This document shows, one piece after another, positions 16,433 through 26,180 of a stretch of 64,000 nt of DNA. Made by a program: the position numbers and the translations under genes. Source of the stretch: Streptomyces mangrovi. GTDB lineage: Bacteria; Actinomycetota; Actinomycetes; Streptomycetales; Streptomycetaceae. The stretch covers positions 186,001 through 250,000 of the forward strand of contig NZ_FOSG01000004.1 of NCBI RefSeq assembly GCF_900114215.1, read 5' to 3'. Below the pieces are notes generated by a model. It was not told where the DNA came from. It saw nothing but the letters and a program-made list of their open reading frames with translations, and searched no databases. How positions within the stretch are numbered: position 1 is the first letter of the stretch; each line of letters starts with the position of its first letter.

Positions 16433-18220
16433 CTACGAGACCTGGCCGAAGGTGGGCGAGTGGGTCTGGCGCAGGGTGCGCCCGCCGCCCAGATACATGT
16501 GGACGCCGCACGGCAGGCAGGGGTCGAAGCTGCGCACGGTGCGCATGATGTCGATGCCCTTGAAGTTCTCCGGCCCGTTCTCCTCGAAGACGGGGCAGCC
16601 CTGGACGGCGTCCTCGTAGGGGCCGGGTGTGCCGTAGAAGTCGCGGGGGCTGGCGTTCCAGGGGGTCGGGGGGTAGGGGTGGTAGTTGGCGATCTTCTTG
16701 TCGCGGATCACCAGATGGTGGGAGAGGACGCCGCGCACGGCCTCGTGGAAGCCCACGCCGACGCCCTCCTCGGGGACGTCGAAGTCCTGGAAGACCCTGG
16801 TGCGCCCGGCCCGTACCTCCTCCATCGCCTTGTCGACGAAGTGCAGGGCCATCGCGGCGGCGTAGGCGACGAAGTACATCCGCGCCCGGTTGCGCTCGAT
16901 GGTGTTGGGGAAGGGCGGCGGGGTCCACTCCAGCCGCATCTGTGGCATGGCCGGGGTCTTCGGCAGGTCGATCTCGACGCTGCGCCCGGTGGAGCGGACA
17001 TAGGGGGTGCGCACCTTCCCGGCCAGGGCGGTGGCCCACAGCCGGGCGATCGGGCCGCCGCCGGTGTCCAGGGCGAGGAAGTCGTTCGTCCGCCTGTCGT
17101 ACCAGCGGGGGCTCATCACCCAGCTGTACTTGCCGCCTTCCAGGTCGCGCTTCTGAGGGGCGGGCAGGGTGGTCTGGTTCCACGGGTGGCGGGGGTCGAC
17201 CGGGTTGCCCAGGGGGTCCTTGTCGACGTAGGTCTCCTCGCCGATCCAGTCCTCGTAGTAGGAACTGCCCAGCAGGATCCGCATCCCCAGGTTGATGTCG
17301 ACCAGGTCGGTGGTGACCAGTTCGCCGTCCACGACGATGCCGGGGGTGACGAACATGGCGTTGCCCCACTCGTTCATCGTCCGGTAGTCGTAGTCGACCA
17401 CCTCCGGGTCCTGGAAGGCGCCCCAGCAGCCCAGCAGCGTGCGGCGGCGGCCGACCTCCTCGTAGCCGGGCAGGGCCTCGTAGAAGAAGTCGAAGACGTC
17501 GTCGTTCATGGCGACGGCCCGCTTGACGAAGTCCATGCAGCGCATCAGCCGCACCAGGTAGTCGGTGAAGACCTGGGGGGTGGCCACGGTGCCGACGCCG
17601 CCGGGGTAGAGCGTGGAGGGGTGGACGTGCCGGCCCTCCATCAGGCAGCACATCTCGCGGGTGAGACGGCTCATGGTGAGGGCTTCCTTGTAGGTGGCGC
17701 CCTCGAAGGGGTTGTAGGAGCGCATGATGTCGGCGATCGTGCGGTGGCCGTGCACGTCGCCGCGCGGGGCCGCGGTCCGCTCGGCGCGCTCCAGGACGGA
17801 CGGGTTGGTCTCCTTGACCATGCGCTCGCAGTAGTCGACGAAGACCATGTTGTCCTGGAAGATCGTGTGGTCGAACATGTACTCGGCGGCCTCGCCGAGG
17901 TTGATGATCCACTCGCCCAGGGGCGGGGTCTTCACCCCGTACGCCATGTTCTGCGCGTAGATCGAGCACACCGCGTGGTTGTCGCCGCAGATGCCGCAGA
18001 TGCGGCTGGTGATGAAGTGCGCGTCGCGGGGGTCCTTGCCCTTCATGAAGACGCTGTAGCCGCGGAAGATCGAGGACGTGCTCCGGCACTCGACGACCTC
18101 CCGGTTGGGGAAGTCGATCTTGGTGTAGATGCCCAGGTTGCCGATGATCCTGGTGATGGGGTCGAACGCCACCTCGGTGAGGGTGCGCTGCTCGACCGGG
18201 ACGGTCTGGCTGGTCGTCAC
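16433..18220 (-). CDS. hhyL: [NiFe]-hydrogenase large subunit, group 1h (high-affinity H2 uptake)
   Basis: The protein has 595 residues. The N-terminal Ni-binding pair is in SRICGICGDNHAVC and the C-terminal pair in FDPCLPCGVH, the four Cys that hold the Ni-Fe(CN)2CO centre. After the final His there is a 21-residue tail (MYLGGG...FGQVS) that could be the part removed by the M52 protease encoded in the same operon. Overall sequence and gene neighbourhood match the group 1h (formerly group 5) uptake hydrogenases of Streptomyces, which oxidise atmospheric H2 for energy during starvation or sporulation. Confidence 0.93.
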   Translation of the reverse strand: MTTSQTVPVEQRTLTEVAFDPITRIIGNLGIYTKIDFPNREVVECRSTSSIFRGYSVFMKGKDPRDAHFITSRICGICGDNHAVCSIYAQNMAYGVKTPPLGEWIINLGEAAEYMFDHTIFQDNMVFVDYCERMVKETNPSVLERAERTAAPRGDVHGHRTIADIMRSYNPFEGATYKEALTMSRLTREMCCLMEGRHVHPSTLYPGGVGTVATPQVFTDYLVRLMRCMDFVKRAVAMNDDVFDFFYEALPGYEEVGRRRTLLGCWGAFQDPEVVDYDYRTMNEWGNAMFVTPGIVVDGELVTTDLVDINLGMRILLGSSYYEDWIGEETYVDKDPLGNPVDPRHPWNQTTLPAPQKRDLEGGKYSWVMSPRWYDRRTNDFLALDTGGGPIARLWATALAGKVRTPYVRSTGRSVEIDLPKTPAMPQMRLEWTPPPFPNTIERNRARMYFVAYAAAMALHFVDKAMEEVRAGRTRVFQDFDVPEEGVGVGFHEAVRGVLSHHLVIRDKKIANYHPYPPTPWNASPRDFYGTPGPYEDAVQGCPVFEENGPENFKGIDIMRTVRSFDPCLPCGVHMYLGGGRTLRQTHSPTFGQVS

Positions 18221-18284
18221 GGAGTGGTCCTCTCAAGCCTCTTCGGCGTCCTTGGCGTCCTCGGCGCCGGCGTGCGGTTCGTCG

Positions 18285-19337
18285 TCACCGGCCCGACCAC
18301 CGGGGGTCGTAGCCGGAGGTCAGCTCGGCGCGGTTGTGGCGCCACCTGGGCTCCTTGTTCACCGTGCTGTTGGTGATGGCGCGCAGGGAGCGCACCAGCG
18401 GCCCGTAGGTCCGGCTCAGCAGCCCGGAGGAGACGCTGCCTCCCGGGGGCTCGTCCATGAAGGGCATGAACTTGTCGGGGAAGCCCGGCATGGTGCAGGC
18501 GATGCAGATGCCGCCGACGTTGGGGCAGCCGCCGACGCCGTCCATCCAGCCGCGCTTGGGGACGTTACAGTTCACCACCGGGCCCCAGCAGCCGATCTTC
18601 ACCTGGCACTTGGGGGAGTTGTAGTCCAGCGCGAAGTCGCCCTGCTCGTAGTAGGCCGCCCGGTCGCAGCCCTCGTGGACGGTCTTGCCGAACAGCCAGG
18701 TCGGCCGCAGCTGGTCGTCCAGCGGGATCGGCGGCGCGAGCCCGGCCGCCTGGTGCAGGACCCACAGCAGGGTCTCCATGAAGTTGTCCGGCTGCACCGG
18801 GCAGCCGGGCACGTTGACGATCGGCAGTCCGCCCGCGGAGCGGAAGTCCCAGCCCAGGTAGTCGGCCAGGCCCATGCAGCCGGTCGGGTTGCCCGCCATG
18901 GCGTGGATGCCGCCGTAGGTGGCGCAGGTGCCGATGGCCACCACCGCGTACGCCTTGTGCGCCAGGCGGTCGATCCACTGGTTGAGGGTGATCGGCTCAC
19001 CGGTGTCGGGGTCGTTGCCCATCGACGTCCAGTAGCCGTCCCCGTTGATGTTCTCGTTGGGGATGGAACCCTCGACCACCAGGACGAACGGCCCCAGCTC
19101 GTCTTCGGCCGCCTGGTGGAAGGCGCGGGTGAAGTCCTCGCCGGTCTCGTAGGCCAGCACCTTGTTGTGCAGGTGGACCTTGGGGATGCCGGGGATCGCC
19201 CCGAGGACGACGTCCTCCAGGCTCGGCAGTGTCGCGGCGGTGACCGAGACCGTGTCGCCGTCGCAGCTCATGCCTTCGGAGGTCCACAGGATGTGGACCT
19301 CGTCGACGCCGCCGGGGGCCAGCGTGTCGGTGCTCAT
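18285..19337 (-). CDS. hhyS: [NiFe]-hydrogenase small subunit, group 1h
   Basis: The protein has 350 residues from the ATG at 19337, which is preceded by GGAAGG. It has no twin-arginine signal, so it is not exported by the usual route. The proximal-cluster motif, normally CxxC, reads SEGMSCDGDTVS, with Asp in place of the second Cys. This agrees with the three-Cys/one-Asp proximal [4Fe-4S] cluster described for actinobacterial-type hydrogenase of Ralstonia eutropha. Later Cys motifs (AIGTCATYGG, VPGCPVQP, CPNVGGICIACTMPGFPD) supply the remaining clusters. It leads a divergent operon facing hypA. Confidence 0.93.
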   Translation of the reverse strand: MSTDTLAPGGVDEVHILWTSEGMSCDGDTVSVTAATLPSLEDVVLGAIPGIPKVHLHNKVLAYETGEDFTRAFHQAAEDELGPFVLVVEGSIPNENINGDGYWTSMGNDPDTGEPITLNQWIDRLAHKAYAVVAIGTCATYGGIHAMAGNPTGCMGLADYLGWDFRSAGGLPIVNVPGCPVQPDNFMETLLWVLHQAAGLAPPIPLDDQLRPTWLFGKTVHEGCDRAAYYEQGDFALDYNSPKCQVKIGCWGPVVNCNVPKRGWMDGVGGCPNVGGICIACTMPGFPDKFMPFMDEPPGGSVSSGLLSRTYGPLVRSLRAITNSTVNKEPRWRHNRAELTSGYDPRWSGR

Positions 19338-19628
19338 GGAGCCTTCCTTCCCTGCGGGTGGCGGGGACCGGGGTCCGGACCCGGGGCGGGCGACGAGCCG
19401 TGTGCCCCGGGCCGCCGACCGTTCCACGAAGCGTGACATTTCCAACAAATCCCTACAACTCAAACGTGCCGTACCGGGGAAGCGCCCCTCCGCCGGGCGC
19501 GCCCGCGCGTCCGGCGGAGGCCCGCCGCGGACGGACGCCGCGACGCCTGGGCCGTACGGGGGAACTCGCGCGGAAACCGGAACGGCGGCCCCCGGGAATG
19601 CCGGAGCGGATGGCTAGCGTGACCCCCC
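19338..19628. promoter_or_regulatory. Divergent control region between hhyS and hypA
   Basis: This 291-base spacer separates the structural and accessory hydrogenase operons. Bases about 19430-19475 form the least GC-rich spot (GACATTTCCAACAAATCC and neighbours) and are the likely site of one or both promoters. I could not assign -10/-35 boxes or an operator with confidence. Confidence 0.5.
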
Positions 19629-20036
19629 ATGCACGAGCTGTCGATCGCCGCCGCCGTGGTGGAGAGCGCGCAGGACACCGCCCGCCGCCACGGGGCCTCC
19701 TCGGTGGAGGCGGTGCGCCTGCGCGTGGGTGAACTGTCCGGTGTGGTCGCCGACGCGCTGCGGTTCTCCTTCGAGGTCGTCACCGAGGGCACGGAGCTCG
19801 CCGGCGCCGAACTCGTCGTCGAGGACGTTCCCGCCCGCGCCCGCTGCGCGGCCTGCGCGCTGGAGTTCGCCCCCGGAGTCCCGCTGCGGCTGTGGTGCCC
19901 GGAGTGCGGGGAGGGCGCGACGGAACTGGTGGCCGGACGGGAGCTGGAGATCGTCGACGTCACGCTCCCGCCGGCCGGCGCGTCCTGCGACGGCGGCTCG
20001 GCGCCACAGGGGGAACGACAGGGAGGATTCGCGTGA
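19629..20036 (+). CDS. hypA: HypA nickel chaperone for hydrogenase
   Basis: The 135-residue protein starts with the diagnostic MHELSI, whose His binds nickel. The zinc site is CAAC...CPEC at about residues 77-98. HypA delivers Ni to the hydrogenase large subunit with HypB. The C-terminus is about 20 residues longer than E. coli HypA. Its TGA overlaps the hypB start (TGATG). Confidence 0.93.
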   Translation: MHELSIAAAVVESAQDTARRHGASSVEAVRLRVGELSGVVADALRFSFEVVTEGTELAGAELVVEDVPARARCAACALEFAPGVPLRLWCPECGEGATELVAGRELEIVDVTLPPAGASCDGGSAPQGERQGGFA

Positions 20037-20863
20037 TGTGCCGGGTCGTGGACGTGAGGCAGGCCGTGCTGGCCAGGAACGACGGACTGGCGGCCGGGCT
20101 GCGCCGCGAACTGGACGGCCGGGGGATCACGGCCGTCAACCTGCTGTCCAGCCCGGGCAGCGGCAAGACCGCCCTGCTGGAACTCCTCCTGGCCCGCGCC
20201 GCCGGGCGTGGTGTGCCGCCGGCGGCCCTCACCGCCGACCTGGCCACCGAGAACGACGCACGGCGGCTGGCCAGGTCCGGCGCGCCGGTCAAACAGGTCC
20301 TCACCGGCGGGCTGTGCCATCTGGAGGCCGCCCAGATGCGCGGCCATCTGGAGGGCTGGCCGCCCGAGGACACCCGGGTGCTGTTCGTGGAGAACGTGGG
20401 CAATCTGGTCTGCCCCGCCGCCTACGACCTGGGCGAGACGCTGCGGGTGGTGCTGATGTCGGTCACCGAGGGCGAGGACAAGCCGGTGAAGTACCCCACC
20501 GCCTTCGGCCTGGCGAACCTGGTGGTGCTGAGCAAGGCCGACCTCGGCGAGGCCGCCGGGTTCGACGGCGACGCCTTCGCCGAGAGCGTCGAGCGGGTCA
20601 ACCCCGGAGTCGAGGTGCTGCACACCTCCGCCCGCACCGGGCAGGGCGTCGACGCGCTCCTGGACAGGGTGCTGGCCGTGTGCGAGGGCGCCCGCCCCCA
20701 CCGGCCCCCGCTCGCCGGGCGGCACCTGAGCGAACACCGTCATGAGCATGGCCATGAGCACAGCCATGAGCCCAGCCACGGCCACCCCCGCGACCACGAG
20801 CACCCGCACGCGCACCCCGGCGGGGAAAGCGCGCTGCCCGGCGCCGGCCTGCCCGCACGGTAG
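20036..20863 (+). CDS. hypB: HypB GTPase, nickel insertion, with C-terminal His-rich tail
   Basis: The protein has 275 residues. The G domain begins early: P-loop LLSSPGSGKTALLE (about residues 38-51), ENVGNLVCPA and LSKAD. The usual N-terminal His-rich region and the CxxCGC nickel site are absent; the N-terminus is only MCRVVDVRQAVLARND. Instead, the final 40 residues hold a His-rich tail (SEHRHEHGHEHSHEPSHGHP and more), presumably a nickel store. The start overlaps the hypA stop. Confidence 0.92.
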   Translation: MCRVVDVRQAVLARNDGLAAGLRRELDGRGITAVNLLSSPGSGKTALLELLLARAAGRGVPPAALTADLATENDARRLARSGAPVKQVLTGGLCHLEAAQMRGHLEGWPPEDTRVLFVENVGNLVCPAAYDLGETLRVVLMSVTEGEDKPVKYPTAFGLANLVVLSKADLGEAAGFDGDAFAESVERVNPGVEVLHTSARTGQGVDALLDRVLAVCEGARPHRPPLAGRHLSEHRHEHGHEHSHEPSHGHPRDHEHPHAHPGGESALPGAGLPAR

Positions 20864-20894
20864 TGGCGGGCCGGGACGGGCAGGGAGGAGCGCC

Positions 20895-23312
20895 ATGACG
20901 GCCACCGTCGAAGGCCGGCCGGGACCGGACGCCGGGGCGGACCGCGTACGGCGGCGTCTGACCGTGTGCGGCACCGTGCAGGGCGTGGGTTTCCGCCCCT
21001 TCGTCCACGCACTGGCCTCGCGGCTGGGGCTGTCGGGCCATGCGCTGAACAACGCCGGCGGGGTGGTCGCCGAGGTCGAGGGCGCGCCCGCGGCGGTGGA
21101 GGCGTTCTGCCGGGAACTGGTGGAGCAGGCGCCGCCCCTGGCGGCCGTCTCCTCGGTGGCGGCCGAGGACATCCCCCCGCTGGGGACCGGCCCGGACACC
21201 GGCCCGGACGGCGCGGGGTTCGTCATCCGCCCCTCCGAGCGGGGCGGGGGCCGCACCCTGATCCCGCCCGACACCGCCACCTGCGACGACTGCCTGCGGG
21301 AGCTGGCCGACCCCGCCGACCGCCGCCACCGGCACCCGTTCGTCACCTGCACCCACTGCGGCCCGCGGTTCACCATCGCCACCGCGCTGCCCTACGACCG
21401 TGCGACCACGACCATGGCCGCCTTCCCCCTGTGCCCGGTCTGCGCACGGGAGTACGCCGATCCCGCCGACCGCCGCTTCCACGCCCAGCCGGTCGCCTGC
21501 CACGACTGCGGCCCCCGGCTGAGGCTCACCCGTGCCCGCGGCACGGGAGCGGACACGGCAGCGGGCACGGCCACGGGCGAGGAGGCGCTGGCCGGGGCCC
21601 GCCGGCTGCTGGCCGAGGGCGCGGTCGTGGCGGTCAAGGGCATCGGCGGCTACCACCTGGCCTGCGACGCGACCGACCCCGCCGCCGTCGCCGCCCTGCG
21701 CGAGCGCAAGGCCCGGGGCGCCAAGCCCTTCGCGGTGATGTGCCCCGACGCACGGGTCGCCGCGCGGCTCGGCCGCGTCGGCCCCGCCGAGCACCGGGCG
21801 CTGACCGGACGGTCGCGCCCCATCGTGCTGCTGCGCCGCCGCCGGCCCGGCGAGCGGGGCGGCGACCCGCTGGCGGACGGAGTCTGCCCGGGCAGCCCGG
21901 ACGTGGGGGTGCTGCTGCCCTACACTCCGCTGCACCGGCTGCTGTTCGGTCTGCCGGGCGACCCGCCCGGCCCCGAGGTGCTGGTGATGACCAGCGGCAA
22001 CCGTTCGGGCGAGCCCATCGTGACCGGCGACCGTGAGGCCCTGACCCGGCTGGCGGGACTGGCCGACGCCTGGCTGTGGCACGACAGACCCATCGCGGCG
22101 CCCTGCGACGACTCGGTGGTACGGGTGCGCGCGGACGGGAGCGAGGTCGTCCTGCGCCGCTCGCGCGGCCGCGTTCCCGTCCCCATCACACTTCCCGTAC
22201 CGGTGGAGCCCTCCCTGGCCGCCGGCGCGGACCTGAAGAACGCGATCTGCCTCGCCGAGGGGCACTCCGCCTGGTTCTCCCCCCACATCGGGGACCTGGA
22301 CGACCTGGCCGCCCTGCGCGCGCTGGACGGAGCGGAGGAGCGCCTGCGGACGCTGACCGGCGTCGCGCCCCGGCTGCTGGCCGCCGACCGCCACCCCGGC
22401 TACCGCTCCGCACGGTGGGCCCGTGACCGCGCCGCGGGCAGGCCTGTGCGCCGGGTGCAGCACCACCACGCGCACATCGCCTCGGCCATGGCCGAGAACG
22501 GGCTGGACGGCAGCGCCCCGGTCATCGGCGTCGCCTTCGACGGCACCGGCTACGGCGACGACGGGGCCGTGTGGGGCGGCGAGGTGCTGCTCGCCGGCTA
22601 CGGCGGCTACCGGCGGCTGGCGCACCTGGCGTACGTGCCCCTGCCCGGCGGCGACGCCGGGGTGGGCAACCCCTGCCGGATGGCGCTGTCCCATCTGCGC
22701 TCCGCGGGGATCCCCTGGGACCCGGACCTGCCGTGCGCCGCCGCCTGCACACCGGAGGAACTGCGCGTGCTGGACGCGCAGTTGGAGCGGTCGCTGGCCT
22801 GTGTGCCCACCTCCAGCATGGGGCGGCTGTTCGACGCGGTGTCCTCGCTGACCGGAGTGTGCCACCGGGCCGGGTACGAGGGGCAGGCCGCCGTCGAACT
22901 GGAGGCCGCCGCCGCGGCGGCGTGGCAGGAGGACGGACCCGGATACGCCTTCGCCCTGCGCCGGCCGGCCCCGGGCGGCACGGGCACGACGGTGCTCGAC
23001 CCCGCACCCGTACTGCGCGAGGCCGTCCGCGACCTGCGCTCCGGCGCCCCCGTCCCGGTCGTCGCCGCGCGGTTCCACCGGGCCGTGGCCGGGGCGGTGG
23101 AGGAGATCTGCCGGCGGGCGCGCCGGGACACCGGGGCGGCCACCGCCGCCCTGTCCGGCGGGGTGTTCGCCAACGCGCTGCTGGACGAGGAGTGCGAGCG
23201 GCGGCTGCGCACCGCCGGGTTCACGGTGCTGCGCCACCACGGTGTACCGCCCGGCGACGGAGGCCTGGCCCTCGGCCAGCTGCTCGTGGCGGCGCGGGCC
23301 GGAGCCCCCTGA
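20895..23312 (+). CDS. hypF: HypF carbamoyltransferase for CN ligand synthesis
   Basis: The 805-residue protein has all HypF modules in order: acylphosphatase-like (VCGTVQGVGFRPFVHAL), two CxxC-x18-CxxC zinc fingers (CDDC...CTHC; CPVC...CHDC), a YrdC-like domain (GIGGYHLACDAT, KPFAVM) and a Kae1-like domain (QHHHAHIASAMAENG, AFDGTGYGDDG, SGGVFANALL). It makes thiocarbamate on HypE from carbamoyl phosphate. The ATG at 20895 follows GGGAGGAG; upstream frame lies within hypB. Confidence 0.95.
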   Translation: MTATVEGRPGPDAGADRVRRRLTVCGTVQGVGFRPFVHALASRLGLSGHALNNAGGVVAEVEGAPAAVEAFCRELVEQAPPLAAVSSVAAEDIPPLGTGPDTGPDGAGFVIRPSERGGGRTLIPPDTATCDDCLRELADPADRRHRHPFVTCTHCGPRFTIATALPYDRATTTMAAFPLCPVCAREYADPADRRFHAQPVACHDCGPRLRLTRARGTGADTAAGTATGEEALAGARRLLAEGAVVAVKGIGGYHLACDATDPAAVAALRERKARGAKPFAVMCPDARVAARLGRVGPAEHRALTGRSRPIVLLRRRRPGERGGDPLADGVCPGSPDVGVLLPYTPLHRLLFGLPGDPPGPEVLVMTSGNRSGEPIVTGDREALTRLAGLADAWLWHDRPIAAPCDDSVVRVRADGSEVVLRRSRGRVPVPITLPVPVEPSLAAGADLKNAICLAEGHSAWFSPHIGDLDDLAALRALDGAEERLRTLTGVAPRLLAADRHPGYRSARWARDRAAGRPVRRVQHHHAHIASAMAENGLDGSAPVIGVAFDGTGYGDDGAVWGGEVLLAGYGGYRRLAHLAYVPLPGGDAGVGNPCRMALSHLRSAGIPWDPDLPCAAACTPEELRVLDAQLERSLACVPTSSMGRLFDAVSSLTGVCHRAGYEGQAAVELEAAAAAAWQEDGPGYAFALRRPAPGGTGTTVLDPAPVLREAVRDLRSGAPVPVVAARFHRAVAGAVEEICRRARRDTGAATAALSGGVFANALLDEECERRLRTAGFTVLRHHGVPPGDGGLALGQLLVAARAGAP

Positions 23313-23374
23313 CGGGCTTCGGCGAAACCCCACGACCCATCAGTGAACTCACCGGCGACGGACGGAGAACGCAC

Positions 23375-23731
23375 ATGTGCCTGGCGGTGCCCGGCAGGGT
23401 GACCGGGATCGAGGAACGGGACGGCACGCGCATGGCGCGCGTCGACTTCGGCGGGGTGGTCAAGGACGTGTGCCTGGCCTACCTGCCCGACGCGGAGGTC
23501 GGCGAGTACGTGATCGTCCACGTCGGCTTCGCGCTGCAGCGACTGGACGAGGAGTCGGCCAGGGCGTCGCTGGAGCTGTTCGAGCAACTGGGTCTGCTGG
23601 ACGAGGAGTTCGGCGACGCATGGGAGCGGGCGGCGGTCGAGGCCGGGCAGGACCGGCCCGAGGCCGCCCCGGCGGAGACGGCCGGCGGGCGCACGGAGCG
23701 GCCGGCCGCGGCGAAGGAGGCCACCAGGTGA
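23375..23731 (+). CDS. hypC: HypC chaperone
   Basis: The 118-residue protein starts MCLAVPGRV; Cys2 is the residue that binds the Fe(CN)2CO moiety and the large subunit. The core ends at about residue 80. An extra Ala/Glu-rich tail makes it longer than typical HypC (75-95). Its stop overlaps the hypD GTG start (GTGA). HypC works with HypD to build and hand over the iron ligand set. Confidence 0.93.
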   Translation: MCLAVPGRVTGIEERDGTRMARVDFGGVVKDVCLAYLPDAEVGEYVIVHVGFALQRLDEESARASLELFEQLGLLDEEFGDAWERAAVEAGQDRPEAAPAETAGGRTERPAAAKEATR

Positions 23732-24864
23732 AGTACATCGAGGAGTTCAACGACCCGGAGCTGGCGCGGCGGCTGCTGGAGGACATCCACGCCACCGCCA
23801 CCCGCCCCTGGACCATGATGGAGGTCTGCGGCGGCCAGACCCACTCGATCATCCGGCACGGCATCGACCAGCTGCTGCCCGAGCACATCGAGCTCATCCA
23901 CGGCCCCGGCTGCCCGGTGTGCGTCACCCCCCTGGAGATGATCGACAAGGCGCTGGAGATCGCCTCCCGCCCCGAGGTGGTCTTCTGCTCCTTCGGCGAC
24001 ATGCTCCGGGTCCCCGGTACCGACCGCGACCTGTTCCGGATCAAGAGCGCCGGCGGGGACGTACGGGTGGTGTACTCGCCGCTGGACGCACTGGAGATCG
24101 CACAGCGCCACCCCGACCGCGAGGTGGTCTTCTTCGGCGTCGGCTTCGAGACCACCGCGCCGGCCAACGCGATGACCGTCCACGAGGCACGGCGGCGCGG
24201 CATCCGCAACTACAGCATGCTGATCTCGCACGTGCGCGTGCCGCCCGCCATCGAGGCGATCATGCGGGCGCCGCACTGCCGGGTCCAGGCGTTCCTGGCC
24301 GCCGGCCATGTGTGCAGCGTGATGGGGACGGCCGAGTACCCGTCACTGGCCGACCGCTTCGGCGTTCCCGTCGTGGTCACCGGCTTCGAACCGCTGGACA
24401 TCCTCGAGGGCGTGCGCCGCACCGTCCGCCAGCTCGAGAGCGGTGAGCACCGGGTGGAGAACGCCTACCCCCGGGCGGTGCGGGAGGAGGGCAACCCCGC
24501 CGCGCGGCGGATGCTGGAGGAGGTCTTCGAAGTCACCGACCGCGCCTGGCGGGGCATCGGGGTGATCCCGGCCAGCGGCTGGCGGCTGTCGGAGGCGTTC
24601 CGCGAGTACGACGCCGAGCACCGTTTCGAGGTCGGCGGCATCACGACGCGCGAGTCCGGGGTGTGCCGCAGCGGCGAGGTGCTCCAGGGGCTGATCAAAC
24701 CGAACGAGTGCGAGGCCTTCGGCACCACCTGCACCCCCCGCAACCCGCTGGGCGCCACCATGGTCTCCAGTGAGGGCGCCTGCGCCGCCTACCACCTCTA
24801 CCGGCGCCTGGGCGGCCCCGCGCGCGGCACTGAGCCGGCGAGGGAGGCGACCTCCGTTGGCTGA
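23728..24864 (+). CDS. hypD: HypD Fe-S scaffold for Fe(CN)2CO assembly
   Basis: The protein has 378 residues. Conserved motifs are [16 protein letters not shown] (with the catalytic Cys), [29 protein letters not shown], and the C-terminal [4Fe-4S] ligands in CRSGEVLQG...NECEAFG..CTP. The start is GTG overlapping the hypC stop. The family assembles the Fe(CN)2CO group with HypC and HypE. Confidence 0.95.
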   Translation: MKYIEEFNDPELARRLLEDIHATATRPWTMMEVCGGQTHSIIRHGIDQLLPEHIELIHGPGCPVCVTPLEMIDKALEIASRPEVVFCSFGDMLRVPGTDRDLFRIKSAGGDVRVVYSPLDALEIAQRHPDREVVFFGVGFETTAPANAMTVHEARRRGIRNYSMLISHVRVPPAIEAIMRAPHCRVQAFLAAGHVCSVMGTAEYPSLADRFGVPVVVTGFEPLDILEGVRRTVRQLESGEHRVENAYPRAVREEGNPAARRMLEEVFEVTDRAWRGIGVIPASGWRLSEAFREYDAEHRFEVGGITTRESGVCRSGEVLQGLIKPNECEAFGTTCTPRNPLGATMVSSEGACAAYHLYRRLGGPARGTEPAREATSVG

Positions 24865-25981
24865 CACCACTGACACCACTGGCACGACTGGTATCACCGG
24901 CGCCACCGGCAGCACCGGCACGACCGCCGAACCCGTGGACCCCGCCGAGTGGAGCTGTCCGGCCCCGCTGCGCGACCACCCGGTGGTCGTCATGGGGCAC
25001 GGCGGCGGCGGGGCCCTCTCCGCCGAACTGGTGGAGCACCTCTTCGTCCCCGCCTACGGCAACGAGACGCTGGCCGGGCTCGCCGACTCGGCCGCGCTGT
25101 CGCTGGGCGGCGCGCGCCTGGCGTTCTCCACCGACTCCTACGTGGTGCGCCCGCTGTTCTTCCCCGGCGGCTGCATCGGCGACCTGGCCGTCAACGGCAC
25201 GGTCAACGACCTGGCCATGAGCGGGGCGCGGGCCGCGTACCTGTCGTGCGCCTTCATCATCGAGGAGGGGACCGAGCTGTCGGTGGTCCGGCGGGTCGCC
25301 CAGGCGGTCGGAACGGCCGCCGAGGCGGCAGGCGTCACCGTCGCCACCGGCGACACCAAGGTGGTCGACGCCGGGCACGGCGACGGGATCTTCGTCAACA
25401 CCGCCGGCATCGGACTGATCCCCGAAGGCGTCGACATCCGCCCGCAGCGCGCCGAACCCGGCGACGTGGTGATCGTCAGCGGGCCGATCGGGATGCACGG
25501 GGTGGCCATCATGAGCGTCCGCGAGGGGCTGGAGTTCGGGGTGGAGGTGTGCAGCGACACCGCGCCCCTGGGCGGTCTGGTGCAGGCGATGCTCGTGGCC
25601 GCCCCGGACCTCCACGCGCTGCGCGACCCCACCCGCGGCGGGCTGGGCACGGCGCTGAACGAGATCGCCGCCGCGTCCGGCACCGGCGTCGTGCTGGACG
25701 AGCGGGCCCTGCCCGTGCCGGAGGCCGTGTCGGCCGCCTGCGGCTTCCTCGGCCTGGACCCGCTGTACGTGGCCAACGAGGGACGTCTGGTGGCCTTCGT
25801 TCCGCGGGAGCGGGCCGAGGCCGTGCTCGCCGCGATGCGGGCGCACCCCCAGGGCGCCGGGGCGGTGGTCGTCGGGGAGTGCGTGGAGGACCACCCGGGC
25901 ATGGTCGTGGCCCGCACCGGGTTCGGCGGCACCCGTGTGGTGGACCTGCCGCTGGGCGAGCAGTTGCCCCGTATCTGCTGA
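24857..25981 (+). CDS. hypE: HypE dehydratase, CN ligand synthesis
   Basis: The protein has 374 residues with a TTG start 15 bases after GGGAGG, overlapping the hypD stop by 8 bases. After a variable N-terminus built of seven short Thr/Gly units ([16 protein letters not shown]), the PurM/HypE fold follows: [46 protein letters not shown]. The C-terminus ends ...LPRIC; the terminal Cys is the carbamoyl acceptor that HypE converts to thiocyanate. The tandem-repeat N-terminus is not part of the conserved enzyme. Confidence 0.93.
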   Translation: MADTTDTTGTTGITGATGSTGTTAEPVDPAEWSCPAPLRDHPVVVMGHGGGGALSAELVEHLFVPAYGNETLAGLADSAALSLGGARLAFSTDSYVVRPLFFPGGCIGDLAVNGTVNDLAMSGARAAYLSCAFIIEEGTELSVVRRVAQAVGTAAEAAGVTVATGDTKVVDAGHGDGIFVNTAGIGLIPEGVDIRPQRAEPGDVVIVSGPIGMHGVAIMSVREGLEFGVEVCSDTAPLGGLVQAMLVAAPDLHALRDPTRGGLGTALNEIAAASGTGVVLDERALPVPEAVSAACGFLGLDPLYVANEGRLVAFVPRERAEAVLAAMRAHPQGAGAVVVGECVEDHPGMVVARTGFGGTRVVDLPLGEQLPRIC

Positions 25982-26180
25982 CCGCCTGCCGACCGCCGGG
26001 GGACGGCCTTCCGCTTCCCCGCGCCGCGTCACGGCCGCCACGCCGGCCGCCCGGGGCCGGTCCGGCCCGTACCTCCCCTCCTGGCGGGGTACGGACGGCA
26101 CCGGCCCCGGGGACCTTCGGCCCTGCCGGGAAGACCGGCGCGGGAGGAGTCTGAAGGTGCCACGACGGCAGGAGGAAACC

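Noticed and set aside
16301..18376. 691-codon plus-strand open frame opposite hhyL
   Set aside because: Shadow of the hydrogenase large-subunit gene caused by high GC content; no domain.
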